A stretch of 64,000 nt of DNA. Origin: Rubrobacter_D sp963840835 (GTDB lineage Bacteria > Actinomycetota > Rubrobacteria > Rubrobacterales > Rubrobacteraceae). Below the pieces are notes generated by a model that ran no database searches, was not told the origin of the DNA, and was given only the letters and a program-made list of their open reading frames with translations. The DNA lies in the NCBI GenBank assembly GCA_963840835.1, contig CAWJAM010000004.1, positions 19,320 to 83,319 of the forward strand, in the 5' to 3' direction. A program made the translations under genes and the position numbers. This document shows, one piece after another, positions 42,926-50,951 of the stretch (positions are counted from its first letter, which is position 1; each line of letters begins with the position of its first letter).

Positions 42926-44473
42926 CTACCGGACGAGGGCTACGAGCTTCTGCGCGAGAGTTCCCCAGCTCAAGTGCTCTACGCTGTTCCGGCGCACGTC
43001 CTCCTCGCACTGCCGCCTCTGCTCTTCCGGCAGCTTCAGGTAATCCGTGAGCGCCCTTGCCAGGTTTTCCTCGAAGCCGCCCATGCCGACGCGGAGGTCG
43101 AAGGGCAGGCCGCGACCCACGATCCCACCCGCTTCCCTGAGGCCGGAGTGGTCGGCCACGAAAGGCACCACCCCGCTCGCGGCGAACTCGGCCGCCACGA
43201 GCCCGAAGGTCTCGGGGAAGATGGAAGGCACCGCCGCCACGTCCGCGGCGGGAAGGAGCTTCGTCAGTCCACCGTGGTAGATCGGGCCCGTAAACAGCAC
43301 GTCGTCCTCCATACCCGCCGAGTCGGCGAGTAACTCGTCGGAGAGCTCGAAGTGCTCCATGGGACCCGCGGGTCCGCCTTCGAGGAGCTTGCCCATCTCG
43401 GCAAGCCTCTCCACGGTCGTCTCGTCGCCCGCGCTCAAAGAGAGGGTCAGCGCCTCAAGCCCCTCGCGGAAGGTGCCGAAGCCGATGATTAGCAGGCGCG
43501 CCCCCGTCTCCTTGCGCACCCTGGCAAAGGCGGAGATCAGGCTGTGTACGCCCTTGGAGTGGATGAGCTTTCCGACGTAGACGACGAGCGGTCCCCCGCG
43601 GTCGAGGAACCCCCTGAGCCGCTCGCCGGCGTCGCTGTCGTGCGAGCGCGCGTCGTAGGAGGCCGCGACCTCGCGCACCGCGCCGGCCAGCTCTCCCGCG
43701 TCGTTCGAACTCTCAAGCGATCTCTGGAGCGAAGTCCGTTGTTCGGGGCCGCGTCCGGGGCCGCCGTTCAGGTCATCGACGACTCCGAGGTCGAGCGCGT
43801 CAGGGTGGAAGAGCTCGGTATCTACCCCTCCGGGGATGGCCAGGGTCTTGTTAGTAAGGTCCGGGAAGTCCTCCGCTATCGTGCCCGCGCTGTGCGAGGA
43901 GAGGGCGAGTATCTCCCGCGCGCCTTCGAGACCCTCACGGGTGAGTCCCATGTACATCTCGCTCTTGCGGGAGACGTACTGCAGGCAGCTTCCGTGCACG
44001 ATGCTTACGTAAGGGACGTCGCTGCCTTCCAGGGCGCGGCGTACGATGAGGGGACCAGGCACGGAGTGGTTGGTGATCACGGCTTCGGCCCCGGAGAAGC
44101 CGAGAACGGTCCGCACGGCCTCGACGTTGCGCCCGAGGTAGTCGTCCAACTCCTCCCCTGTCAGGTCCAGGAAAGTCTTCGCGCGCCATCCCGGGTAGTC
44201 GTCGTAGACGTAGACCGGCAGGAGATCCCCTATGTCGGGACGGTAGATCACGCCCAGCCCAGGATAGGCCGTCTCCCGCTCGCCCAGAACGTGAACCCCC
44301 TCCGCGTCCACCGTCGCGTGTTCGCCGACGAAGTCATAATCGAGCGGGTCGGGCTCCTGGCAGATCAGGTGCACATCGTGCCCCTCCTGGCACAGGGCAC
44401 GACAAAGGTTCTGTACGTAGATATTACTCCCCGTGCCCGAGAGCATATACCCGTGGGTCATAATGATCTTCAT
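42926..44473 (-). CDS. GT4-family glycosyltransferase
   Basis: A 515-residue GT-B enzyme from ATG 44473. N-terminal acceptor domain starts with KIIMTHGYMLSGTGSNIYVQNL. The C-terminal donor domain has VVYVGKLIHSKGVHSLISAF and PSIFPETFGLVAAEFAASG with the two glutamates of the EX7E motif. A variable acidic insert lies around residues 230-300. It transfers a sugar nucleotide to an unknown glycan or lipid. The upstream region is repeat element 2. Confidence 0.9.
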   Translation of the reverse strand: MKIIMTHGYMLSGTGSNIYVQNLCRALCQEGHDVHLICQEPDPLDYDFVGEHATVDAEGVHVLGERETAYPGLGVIYRPDIGDLLPVYVYDDYPGWRAKTFLDLTGEELDDYLGRNVEAVRTVLGFSGAEAVITNHSVPGPLIVRRALEGSDVPYVSIVHGSCLQYVSRKSEMYMGLTREGLEGAREILALSSHSAGTIAEDFPDLTNKTLAIPGGVDTELFHPDALDLGVVDDLNGGPGRGPEQRTSLQRSLESSNDAGELAGAVREVAASYDARSHDSDAGERLRGFLDRGGPLVVYVGKLIHSKGVHSLISAFARVRKETGARLLIIGFGTFREGLEALTLSLSAGDETTVERLAEMGKLLEGGPAGPMEHFELSDELLADSAGMEDDVLFTGPIYHGGLTKLLPAADVAAVPSIFPETFGLVAAEFAASGVVPFVADHSGLREAGGIVGRGLPFDLRVGMGGFEENLARALTDYLKLPEEQRRQCEEDVRRNSVEHLSWGTLAQKLVALVR

Positions 44474-44523
44474 AGCGCTCACTCCCCGTCGCGTTTCCAA
44501 ACCCGCACATCGCAAGGTATCAC

Positions 44524-44796
44524 ATCAGCACGCTCCGGCCTGCGGCCTCCGCTTGTCAGCACGCTCCGGCTTCGCCTTCCTGCGCCTTGTCAGGAAGTCG
44601 TCTCGGGGCGTCGCTACGAGCATCGGCCCCTACCGGCGTGGAAGGCGATTCTTCGCACGCCGCAACGTGTGGCCCGAACCCAAAAAGCTGAAAGCGAGCC
44701 CGAAGGGCGAAGCGTTGCTGACAAGCGAGGGCCGAAGGCCCGCAGCGTGCTGACAAGCGAAGCGTGCTGACAAGCCGCCGCAGGCGGCGTGCTGAT
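44524..44796. repeat. Modular hairpin repeat element, copy 2 (inverted)
   Basis: Opposite orientation to copies 1 and 3. Core 44582-44722, read on the minus strand, matches copy 3 closely (GAAGAATCGCCTTCCAC, GATGCTCGTAGCGACGCC, CTTCCTGACAAGGCGC). Flanking GTCAGCACGC units carry hairpins such as GGCCTGCGGCC and GCCGCCTGCGGCGG. Unlike the other copies it lies between divergent genes, upstream of both the glycosyltransferase and the redoxin gene, so it sits where promoters or 5' leaders should be. Confidence 0.85.
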
Positions 44797-44828
44797 GGTA
44801 CGATTCTTGTACTCGCGAGGAGGGTAGG

Positions 44829-45524
44829 ATGTTTACACGCACGAAGACAGCGGCGGTCCCCGAGGCCGGGGCGGAGGCACCAGAGTTCAACCTGCCGAGC
44901 GCCCAGGGAGGCCAGCTCAGGTTGAGTATGAGGACCGTACGGGGTCCGGTCCTTGTCGCCTTCTACAGGCAGGGGGACGAGGAGGATGTCGAGTACTTCA
45001 AGTCGCTTGCCGCGAAGGAGGAGGAGATCAACCTCGCCGCCGGCTCGGTGGTCGCCATCGGGGTTGTCGAGCCCGCGGGGGCACGCGATTTTGCCAGGGC
45101 TTCGGGGCTGAAGTCCTACGTCCTCTACGACTACGCCAAGGTCGCGAGTCGCCAGTGGGGACTGCTGGAGAAGGACAAGAAGGAGGGCGAGTACGCCCGC
45201 CGTGCCGTCTTTATCGTCGGGCCAGATCACAACGTCGCCCACGCCTGGATCGGGGAGAGGCCACAACCGGGGGAGATACTGGCGAAGATCAGCGAGATCT
45301 CGGGCCTACCCAAACCGCCCGAGGAACCGGAGGAAGACGAGAAGGAAGCTTCTGAAGAGCTGGCGGAGAAGCCAAAGAAGATGTCGGCCGAGGAGCGGGA
45401 GAAGATAAAGGCCGAGCGCCGCGCCGCCCGCGAATCCGGCAAGTCGGTCAAGAGCGAACAGCCGGCGGACCCTGAGGCTGGGTCGGGAACCACGGAAGAG
45501 GAGGCGAAGAAGGAGGAGGGGTAG
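44829..45524 (+). CDS. Redoxin-fold protein without cysteine, with charged tail
   Basis: A 231-residue protein. Residues 15-160 follow the AhpC/TSA redoxin pattern (AEAPEFNLPSAQGGQLRL, VLVAFYRQGDEEDVEYF, RRAVFIVGPDHNVAHAWIG), but the peroxidatic cysteine is missing and there is no cysteine in the whole protein. Residues 165-231 are a low-complexity Glu/Lys/Ala tail. It cannot be a peroxiredoxin; a scaffold or binding role is likelier. It is followed 6 bp later by a coiled-coil protein. Confidence 0.8.
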   Translation: MFTRTKTAAVPEAGAEAPEFNLPSAQGGQLRLSMRTVRGPVLVAFYRQGDEEDVEYFKSLAAKEEEINLAAGSVVAIGVVEPAGARDFARASGLKSYVLYDYAKVASRQWGLLEKDKKEGEYARRAVFIVGPDHNVAHAWIGERPQPGEILAKISEISGLPKPPEEPEEDEKEASEELAEKPKKMSAEEREKIKAERRAARESGKSVKSEQPADPEAGSGTTEEEAKKEEG

Positions 45525-45530
45525 GCGACC

Positions 45531-46457
45531 GTGGAAGGGCACGAGGCCGACGGCAAGCATCCCGGGGAAGAGGGGTTGGATCGAGCCGCCGACACCACCG
45601 ATGTGGAGGCCGCACGAGGGGAGATCTCGGACCCTGAGGAACTCAGGGCCAGGCTCGGGATGAAGGACAACCGTATCAGGGAGCTCTACGAGGAGATCAC
45701 CGCCTCCCGCCTCGCCGCGGACGAGGCACGCGCCTCCAAGGAGATGGGGGAGGGGCACATCGAGTCCCTGGAGAGGGAGGGCGCGGAGCTGAAGGAACGC
45801 GTCAGGGACCTCGAAGAGGAGGTCCGCGGCCGCAGGCGCCGCAGGGAGGGCTTCGAGCGCCAGATAGCGCGCCTGGAGCGGGAGCTGGAGCGCAAGGACG
45901 GTGAGATCTCTCACCGCGACCACCTCCTGGAGCGCCGCGTCGAGCAGGTCGAAGCCGCGGACAGACGGGCCGGGGAGCTGGCCTCCCGCAAGGACCTCGC
46001 GCTCCAGGATGCCCTCCGCCACGTCGACGGGTTGGAGAGGGACCTGGAGGAGAGGGAGGGTGAGATCTCCGCCCTGAAATCGACCATCGAGACGCTCGAG
46101 AGAGACCTCGAAGCCGAGCGGGAGATGCGCGGGCGCCTCGCCGACCCCGCGAACCGGCTGCGGGCCGCGATCGAGCTGTTCAACGACTCAGAACAGCGAC
46201 GCTCGATGAACGCCCTCTCAAGGACTCTGGGCCAGCCCGAAGTCCAGGTCGAGCTCGACAGCGGACACGAGCCGTCGGCCCTCCTTACATTCACCTGGCA
46301 GGGCGTCACCTGGCAGACCTACGCCTCGGACCCAGGGCCCGACGTCCAGGAGCCTCGCGTATACCTCAAAGGCGCGGGCGAGGACCTCTCCGGCGTAAAC
46401 CGCAAACCACCGAACGCCCGAGTCGGCCCCGGTGACCGCGTAATGCTCGGACTGTAG
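45531..46457 (+). CDS. Long coiled-coil protein
   Basis: A 308-residue protein with GTG start, in an operon with the Cys-less redoxin. Residues about 40-205 are continuous charged heptads (for example RIRELYEEITASRLAADEA and RQIARLERELERKDGEI). The last 95 residues form a separate beta-rich domain (VQVELDSGHEPSALLTF and WQGVTWQTYASD). No family recognised. Repeat element 3 begins right after the stop. Confidence 0.75.
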   Translation: MEGHEADGKHPGEEGLDRAADTTDVEAARGEISDPEELRARLGMKDNRIRELYEEITASRLAADEARASKEMGEGHIESLEREGAELKERVRDLEEEVRGRRRRREGFERQIARLERELERKDGEISHRDHLLERRVEQVEAADRRAGELASRKDLALQDALRHVDGLERDLEEREGEISALKSTIETLERDLEAEREMRGRLADPANRLRAAIELFNDSEQRRSMNALSRTLGQPEVQVELDSGHEPSALLTFTWQGVTWQTYASDPGPDVQEPRVYLKGAGEDLSGVNRKPPNARVGPGDRVMLGL

Positions 46458-46458
46458 C

Positions 46459-46809
46459 CAGCACGCTCCGGCTTCGCCTTCGCAGCACGCTCCGGCTTCG
46501 CCTCCGCTCGTCAGCACGCTTCGCTTGTCAGCACGCTTCGGGCCTAGCGGCCCTCGCTTGTCAGCAACGCTTCGAGCCTTCGGCTCTCGCTTTCAGCTTT
46601 TTGAGTTCGGGCCACGCGTTGCAGCGTGCGAAGAATCGCCTTCCACAGCGGTAGGGTCCGATGCTCGTAGCGACGCCCCGAGACGCCTTCCTGACAAGGC
46701 GCCGACCGGAGGGAGGCGCCGGGCTGACAAGCGAGGGCGTTAGCCCGAGCGTGCTGACAAGCGAAGGCGAAGCCGGAGCGTGCTGACAAGCCTGCGAAGC
46801 AGGCGTGCT
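46459..46809. repeat. Modular hairpin repeat element, copy 3
   Basis: Fills the whole gap between the convergent coiled-coil and TatA genes. The left array has at least four AGCACGCT units, including GGCTTCGCC and GGGCCTAGCGGCCC hairpins; the core is about 46560-46702; the right array has GGCGTTAGCC, GGCGAAGCC and CCTGCGAAGCAGG hairpins joined by GTGCTGACAAGC. The unit boundaries are regular, while hairpin stems vary in sequence but keep pairing. Confidence 0.88.
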
Positions 46810-46977
46810 CTATTCGTCTTCTTTGGGGAGCTGTTTTTTGTCTTTGCCGCGGCCGAGTGTCTCGACGAAGTCGTTGATGCCCGTGCCCAATGAGCGGAAG
46901 AGGTTCACGATGCGGCGAGGTCCGAGGATGAGGAAGACCATAAGAACTAGCAGTATCTCCAGCACTCCGACGGGCAT
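46810..46977 (-). CDS. Minimal TatA-like protein (55 aa)
   Basis: MPVGVLEILLVLMVFLILG gives a single short transmembrane helix, followed by a PRR hinge, an amphipathic helix (IVNLFRSLGTGINDFVETL) and a charged tail, which is the TatA/E layout. It starts inside the stop codon of the SRPBCC gene (TGATG), so it is the last gene of a three-gene operon. It is shorter than the TatA at 3228 and lacks the FGP motif (LGP instead). Confidence 0.75.
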   Translation of the reverse strand: MPVGVLEILLVLMVFLILGPRRIVNLFRSLGTGINDFVETLGRGKDKKQLPKEDE

Positions 46978-47417
46978 CAGTAGCGCCTGGCTTCCATCAG
47001 GTATTTGAGACGTGCGAGGGAGCGTTCCCCGTTGGTACGGGCGAAGCGTTCGGCGCCGACGAAGCGCGCGGCCCGGTCGAGGAGTTTGCGCTTGAGGTGG
47101 AACTCGCCGGTGTAGGTGACGAGGCAGCCGTCATCGGCGGGCTCGATGTCTACCCGGCCGCCGCCCTCGATGGTGGAGGTGTAGACCCAGTTTATGCTCT
47201 CCGGGGTGTTCTCCACGATCCGCACCTCTGGTTCGATCTTGCCGATCGGACTGTCGATGGCCAGGCGGTAGGCGTCCTCGCCAAGGGGTTCGACGCGCTC
47301 GACGCCGACCATCCACTCCCTGGCGTTGCGGAAGTCCGAGACATATGCGGAGACCTTCTCGAGCGGGGCCGCTACCCGCTGCTCGATGTTCACACTTCCG
47401 TCAGCCTTTAGCCCCAC
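46977..47417 (-). CDS. SRPBCC/polyketide-cyclase-like protein
   Basis: A 146-residue START-like protein (SVNIEQRVAAPLEKVSAYVSD at the N-terminus, SLARLKYLMEAR helix at the C-terminus). The fold forms a deep hydrophobic pocket for lipids or aromatic ligands. The start overlaps the upstream zincin stop, and its own stop overlaps the TatA start, so the three are translationally coupled. Confidence 0.82.
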   Translation of the reverse strand: MGLKADGSVNIEQRVAAPLEKVSAYVSDFRNAREWMVGVERVEPLGEDAYRLAIDSPIGKIEPEVRIVENTPESINWVYTSTIEGGGRVDIEPADDGCLVTYTGEFHLKRKLLDRAARFVGAERFARTNGERSLARLKYLMEARRY

Positions 47418-47776
47418 CCCAACTCCTCCAGTCGGTCCTCGTCGAAGCCGAAGTAGTGCGCGATCTCGTGCACCACCGTGATCCTGACCTGCTCCTCTAA
47501 CTCAGTCTTCTCGAAGTCCCGCTCCAACGGGCCGCGGAAGATCGTGATCTTGTCCGGCAAGACACCGTAGTAGCCGGCGCCCCTCTCCGTCAGGGGCACG
47601 CCCTCGTAGAGCCCGTAGAGCGTCTCTGCCGGTCCACCTGAGACGAGAGGCGTCGAGTAATCGGGCCATTCGTCGACCACTATCGCCACGTTGTCTAGAA
47701 GCCTCGACAACTCGGGCGGCAGCCCATCGAGCGCCCGCTCCACAAGCTCGTAGAAATCTACGGTCCTCTTGTCCAC
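47408..47776 (-). CDS. Minimal zincin metallopeptidase-like protein
   Basis: A 122-residue member of the small bacterial zincin family (metallopeptidase, DUF1025 type). The C-terminal HEIAHYFGFDEDRLEELGW contains HExxH with the third ligand Asp and the family-typical DEDRL. N-terminal VAIVVDEWP and YYGVLPDKITIFRGPLE are also characteristic. Peptidase activity has not been generally shown for the family. First gene of the operon with SRPBCC and TatA. Confidence 0.88.
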   Translation of the reverse strand: MDKRTVDFYELVERALDGLPPELSRLLDNVAIVVDEWPDYSTPLVSGGPAETLYGLYEGVPLTERGAGYYGVLPDKITIFRGPLERDFEKTELEEQVRITVVHEIAHYFGFDEDRLEELGWG

Positions 47777-47818
47777 GAAGCCTATTGTACTTCAGGGCTG
47801 AGCCACGAGACCGAGGAC

Positions 47819-48493
47819 TCACTCCTCAGCCGGTCTGCCTCGGCCTCCCCGCGGTCCGAAGAGCGTGAGGAACTGGCCCACCGCCCGGTCGGCACGCGCT
47901 TCGATCTTTTCGGGCTCGGGCATCGGCAATACCCCGAGCAGTCGCCTGACCTGCTGGTCGCCGATGGCCAACCCCATGAGGGCGTCCACCGCGCTCCCCG
48001 CCTCCTCGAACTCGAGCAACCCTCGCTCCCGCTGCTCTTCAAGGTAGCGCTCCAGCTTGGGGACGACGCTGTCCCTACCCTGGGCGGCCAGGGCCCTAGC
48101 GAACGTGGGGTCCGTGGTCGCCTCGGAGATGGCGGCCCGGTTTATGACCACGGCCCGCTCCCCGAGCAGCAGCCGCTGTAACTCGACCGCGAAGCCGCGC
48201 AATACTTCCGAGACATCCGCGGCGTCGTGTTCGAGGCTCGGCGCGAGCGCGGCGCCTACGCGTTCCGCCTGCCAACGGACCAGCTCCTCGAACAGCCCGC
48301 GCTTGTCCCCGAACCAGGCGTACAGCGTCTCCTTCGAAGCCTTCGCACGATCCGCGATCTCACGCATGCTCGCGCCCCCGTACCCGCGCTCCGCAAGCAC
48401 CGAGAGGGCGACCACCAGGATCTCCTCCCTGCGCTCTGCGCTGGATCTCCTGCTGCCAGAGTTCTCGACCACGTACGAATTCGACCCTTCCAT
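47819..48493 (-). CDS. TetR-family repressor
   Basis: A 224-residue TetR regulator from ATG 48493. The N-terminal HTH is ILVVALSVLAERGYGGASM...IADRAKASKETLYAWFGDKRGLF; the C-terminal ligand domain is typical. It is divergent from the DUF1772 gene; the gap holds two tandem palindromes (48678-48725) suited to TetR dimers. It likely represses that gene and perhaps itself. Confidence 0.93.
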   Translation of the reverse strand: MEGSNSYVVENSGSRRSSAERREEILVVALSVLAERGYGGASMREIADRAKASKETLYAWFGDKRGLFEELVRWQAERVGAALAPSLEHDAADVSEVLRGFAVELQRLLLGERAVVINRAAISEATTDPTFARALAAQGRDSVVPKLERYLEEQRERGLLEFEEAGSAVDALMGLAIGDQQVRRLLGVLPMPEPEKIEARADRAVGQFLTLFGPRGGRGRPAEE

Positions 48494-48534
48494 CCCCAAT
48501 ACCCCCACCACTCGCCGAAACTACTTCTACGGCA

Positions 48535-48602
48535 GTTCTCGGAAAGGTTGAAGCTTTCCGAGAACCACGCAATCAGCGAAACAAAAAGCTGACCGCTGAT
48601 TG
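48535..48602. other. Two nested hairpins in the tetR 5' region
   Basis: Arms 48535-48546 and 48554-48565 (GTTCTCGGAAAG and complement, 7-base loop) form a perfect 12-bp stem. Arms 48570-48578 and 48594-48602 (CAATCAGCG and complement) form a second. On the minus strand they fall in the leader of the tetR transcript if it starts at the operator region, so they could attenuate it; they may instead be repeat DNA, since TCAGC/GCTGA words recur here. Confidence 0.45.
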
Positions 48603-48677
48603 CTGATGGCTGACAGCGTTCGCAAGAGTGGTTCTTAACCTCTTTGCAAACCGCGTTAGTGCAGCCCTTGACATATT

Positions 48678-48725
48678 ACCGTACCCGATGGTACGGTTAT
48701 ACGCAAGCCGTACCCAGCGGTACGG
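48678..48725. promoter_or_regulatory. Tandem palindromic operators for the TetR regulator
   Basis: Operator 1 at 48678-48697 is ACCGTACC-CGAT-GGTACGGT, a perfect 8-4-8 palindrome. Operator 2 at 48708-48725 is CCGTACC-CAGC-GGTACGG, a perfect 7-4-7 palindrome. Centres are 29 bp apart, close to three helical turns. A TTGACA at 48668-48673 immediately precedes operator 1, so a bound repressor would cover the promoter. Binding by the divergent TetR protein is inferred from position. Confidence 0.85.
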
Positions 48726-48800
48726 ATAATCCTGAACGACGGGAGGTACACATGTTATCGGAGTCGAGAGCGGGTCGCGGGGCCTCATTCCCTGGCGGCG

Positions 48801-49292
48801 GTGGGATCGGTCGCCCGGCTGACCACCCTGACGTTGGCGGTCCTCACGACCGGGCTCATAAGTGGTTTCTTCTACGCTTACGCGTGCTCGGTAACGCTCG
48901 GGCTTGCGTTGTTGCCTGACGAGCAGTACGTCGATGCGATGCAGGCGATCAACGCCACGGTGCGCAACGGGGTCTTTGCCTTCAGTTTCTTCGGCGCCGT
49001 CTTGTTCCTCCTTCTGGCGCTCGCCGTTCATATTCGGCTGTTGCGGTCGCGCCGCTTCCTGTTTCTGGCGGCTGCCGCCATGCTCTATATCGGGGGAAGG
49101 TTCATGGTCACGTTCCTGGTGAACGTGCCGATGAACGAGGAACTCGCCCGCGTGGGCGAGGCGGCTCCCGCGGCGCTTTCGCGGGCCAGGGCGGAGTACG
49201 AGGGCCCGTGGAACTTCTGGAACGGGGTGCGTACGCTCTTCTCGTCGCTGGCGTTCCTCGCGCTCATCGTCGCTTGCCTCTCCCGACGGTAG
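48801..49292 (+). CDS. DUF1772 (anthrone oxygenase-like) membrane protein
   Basis: A 163-residue four-helix membrane protein of the DUF1772 family (LISGFFYAYACSVTLGLALLPD, AMLYIGGRFMVTFLVNVPMNEEL, GPWNFWNGVRTLFSSLAFLAL). The start is uncertain: GTG 48801 has no clear ribosome site, whereas GGGAGG precedes an ATG at 48752 in a different frame, whose ORF runs to 48919. Either a leader ORF or a frame break is present. Controlled by the TetR operators upstream. Confidence 0.82.
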   Translation: MGSVARLTTLTLAVLTTGLISGFFYAYACSVTLGLALLPDEQYVDAMQAINATVRNGVFAFSFFGAVLFLLLALAVHIRLLRSRRFLFLAAAAMLYIGGRFMVTFLVNVPMNEELARVGEAAPAALSRARAEYEGPWNFWNGVRTLFSSLAFLALIVACLSRR

Positions 49293-49436
49293 GCTGGCTG
49301 GCCAGCACTGTATAGCAAGTCGTCGGGCACGTTTCGTTCGTCACATCCTCACCAAGGCTGGAGTCCAGGGCCTGCCCTGAAACTGAGTTCGCCGTCGCGC
49401 TAGAATAACTGCTCTATACAACATTCTGCGGGAGGC

Positions 49437-49685
49437 ATGCGCTTGAGTTTCATGTCCGGTTCGCGTCCGGGGCGGTGGGTAGTCTGGGTCATCTACAGGG
49501 CCTTCAACAAACCGTTGCCGGTGGCGCACGCGGCGGAGTGGATGATGATCCCCGAGCACTCCGTGGATCAGGTCTTAGAGACCGGCGCCCTGCGCAGCCT
49601 CTACCCGCGGGACGTGCTCGAGGCCGCCCGCCGCATGGACCGCCAGCGTCGCGAGCACGACGAACACTACGCCAGGGATTCATAG
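49437..49685 (+). CDS. Hypothetical protein
   Basis: An 82-residue protein with GGGAGG before ATG 49437. Contains PGRWVVWVIYRAFNKPLPVAHAA and a basic C-terminus (MDRQRREHDEHYARD). Not recognised. It lies upstream of the diguanylate cyclase gene. Confidence 0.5.
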   Translation: MRLSFMSGSRPGRWVVWVIYRAFNKPLPVAHAAEWMMIPEHSVDQVLETGALRSLYPRDVLEAARRMDRQRREHDEHYARDS

Positions 49686-49937
49686 GAACCTCGACCCATC
49701 CGAAGTTATTGGTAGAAGGCCTTGAATTTCCAGCGGCCACGAGCATCGGGCTCTCTCCTGAGCGTACCGCCTCTGTGTTGGGGCCGACCGTATCTTGAAT
49801 GGTATCCTGGGAGTCTTAAGATCAGGAGCAACGTTAAATTCGCGCGTGACGATGAGGCTGGGTACCCGCTGCCGGAAACCGCCACGAGCGTCGCGACGAC
49901 TCCGCGGCTAGAGGTCTGGCCGGGGCAAGGAGACTAC

Positions 49938-50837
49938 ATGGGCAAGGACCAACTCAGGCTGTACCGCGCGCTCTCCCGGGCGCCGTTTCCGAGGAGCTAC
50001 GTCGGCAAGGTCTTCTTTACCGCCTTCCTGGGAACCCACGTGCCGCTCCTGGCCCTGCTAGTCTACTTCATTCGACGCCGCCACTTTGCGTTGGGGGGCG
50101 CCATGCGCGTCCTTTCGGTAACGGTGCCGGCCACGCTAGGGGGGACGGCGCTAACGCTCTGGGCGATGTACGCCCTCTCCGCGCCCACGGCGCTGGCCTC
50201 AAGGGCCCTGAGGCGCTACCTCGAGACCGGCGAGCTTCCCGAGCTGCCCGTGCACTACACGGACCGGGCCGGGAGGCTGATGGCGGACGTGCAATACACC
50301 GTCGGGCGGCTGGACGCGGCCGTACGCTCCCTGGAGGAGAGGGCGAGCAGGGATCACCTCACGGGCGCCTACAACCGCAGGGCCGCCGAAGAGCGCCTCG
50401 CCGAGGAGCTCGAGCGGGCCGGGCGCGGGGGAGGGACTCTCTCCCTCGCCTTGTTCGACCTCGATCGCCTGAAATCCATCAACGACGAGCACGGTCACCG
50501 GGCCGGGGACGCCTTCCTCGTCGGCTTCGCCGAGGTGCTAAACCGCAACCTGCGCGCGGGGGACTGGGTCGCGAGGTGGGGGGGCGACGAGTTCGTGGTG
50601 GGCATGTGGGGTCCGCAAGAAGAACGGCCGGCGAAGCGGGTCCTGGAGCGAATCGTCGAGGACCTGCGCGAGAACCCGGTGGTGCTGGCCGACGGTGAGG
50701 CGGCGAACCTCACCTTCAGCGGCGGGACCTGCCGGTGGAGGGCCGGGGAGGACGTCCGCGGGCTGCTGGCAAGGGCGGACGGGGCCATGTACCGGGCCAA
50801 GGCCGCCGGTGGGGATACCGTCGTGCACCTCGACTAA
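49938..50837 (+). CDS. Membrane diguanylate cyclase (GGDEF)
   Basis: A 299-residue protein from ATG 49938 with AAGGAGA upstream. Two N-terminal helices (FFTAFLGTHVPLLALLVYFI and VLSVTVPATLGGTALTLWAMYAL) lead into a HAMP-like linker (RRYLETGELPELPVHYTDRAGRL). The GGDEF domain has DLDRLKSINDEHGHRAGD and intact RWGGDEF. An inhibitory I-site RAGD lies five residues before it, so the enzyme should be product-inhibited. It would make the c-di-GMP that the riboswitch at 58541 senses. Confidence 0.93.
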   Translation: MGKDQLRLYRALSRAPFPRSYVGKVFFTAFLGTHVPLLALLVYFIRRRHFALGGAMRVLSVTVPATLGGTALTLWAMYALSAPTALASRALRRYLETGELPELPVHYTDRAGRLMADVQYTVGRLDAAVRSLEERASRDHLTGAYNRRAAEERLAEELERAGRGGGTLSLALFDLDRLKSINDEHGHRAGDAFLVGFAEVLNRNLRAGDWVARWGGDEFVVGMWGPQEERPAKRVLERIVEDLRENPVVLADGEAANLTFSGGTCRWRAGEDVRGLLARADGAMYRAKAAGGDTVVHLD

Positions 50838-50838
50838 A

Positions 50839-50873
50839 GCGATTAGCAGAGGTCAATGACCTCTGCTAATCGC
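50839..50873. terminator. Perfect 17-bp-arm hairpin terminator
   Basis: GCGATTAGCAGAGGTCA and its exact complement are separated by a single base, starting two bases after the diguanylate cyclase stop. The actual RNA loop will be larger by a few pairs. Strong candidate terminator between convergent genes. Confidence 0.75.
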
Positions 50874-50877
50874 GCCT

Positions 50878-50940
50878 GTCAGCATTTCAGCTAGTCAGCA
50901 CTTCAGCAAGAACAAAGACCTGAAATGCTGAAATGCTGAC
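50878..50940. repeat. AT-richer TTCAGC/GCTGAA repeat, copy B
   Basis: Outer arms 50878-50891 (GTCAGCATTTCAGC) and 50927-50940 are a perfect 14-bp inverted repeat. The inner 50886-50910 is the reverse complement of 2948-2972, 25 of 25 bases. It lies just past the stop of the LuxR gene, where it could also serve as its terminator. Confidence 0.75.
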
Positions 50941-50951
50941 GGGCTGAGCCC

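Noticed and set aside
41697..43010. A 437-codon minus-strand frame over the antiporter
   Set aside because: Arg/His/Pro-rich shadow of the antiporter gene, which itself shows clear CPA1 motifs.
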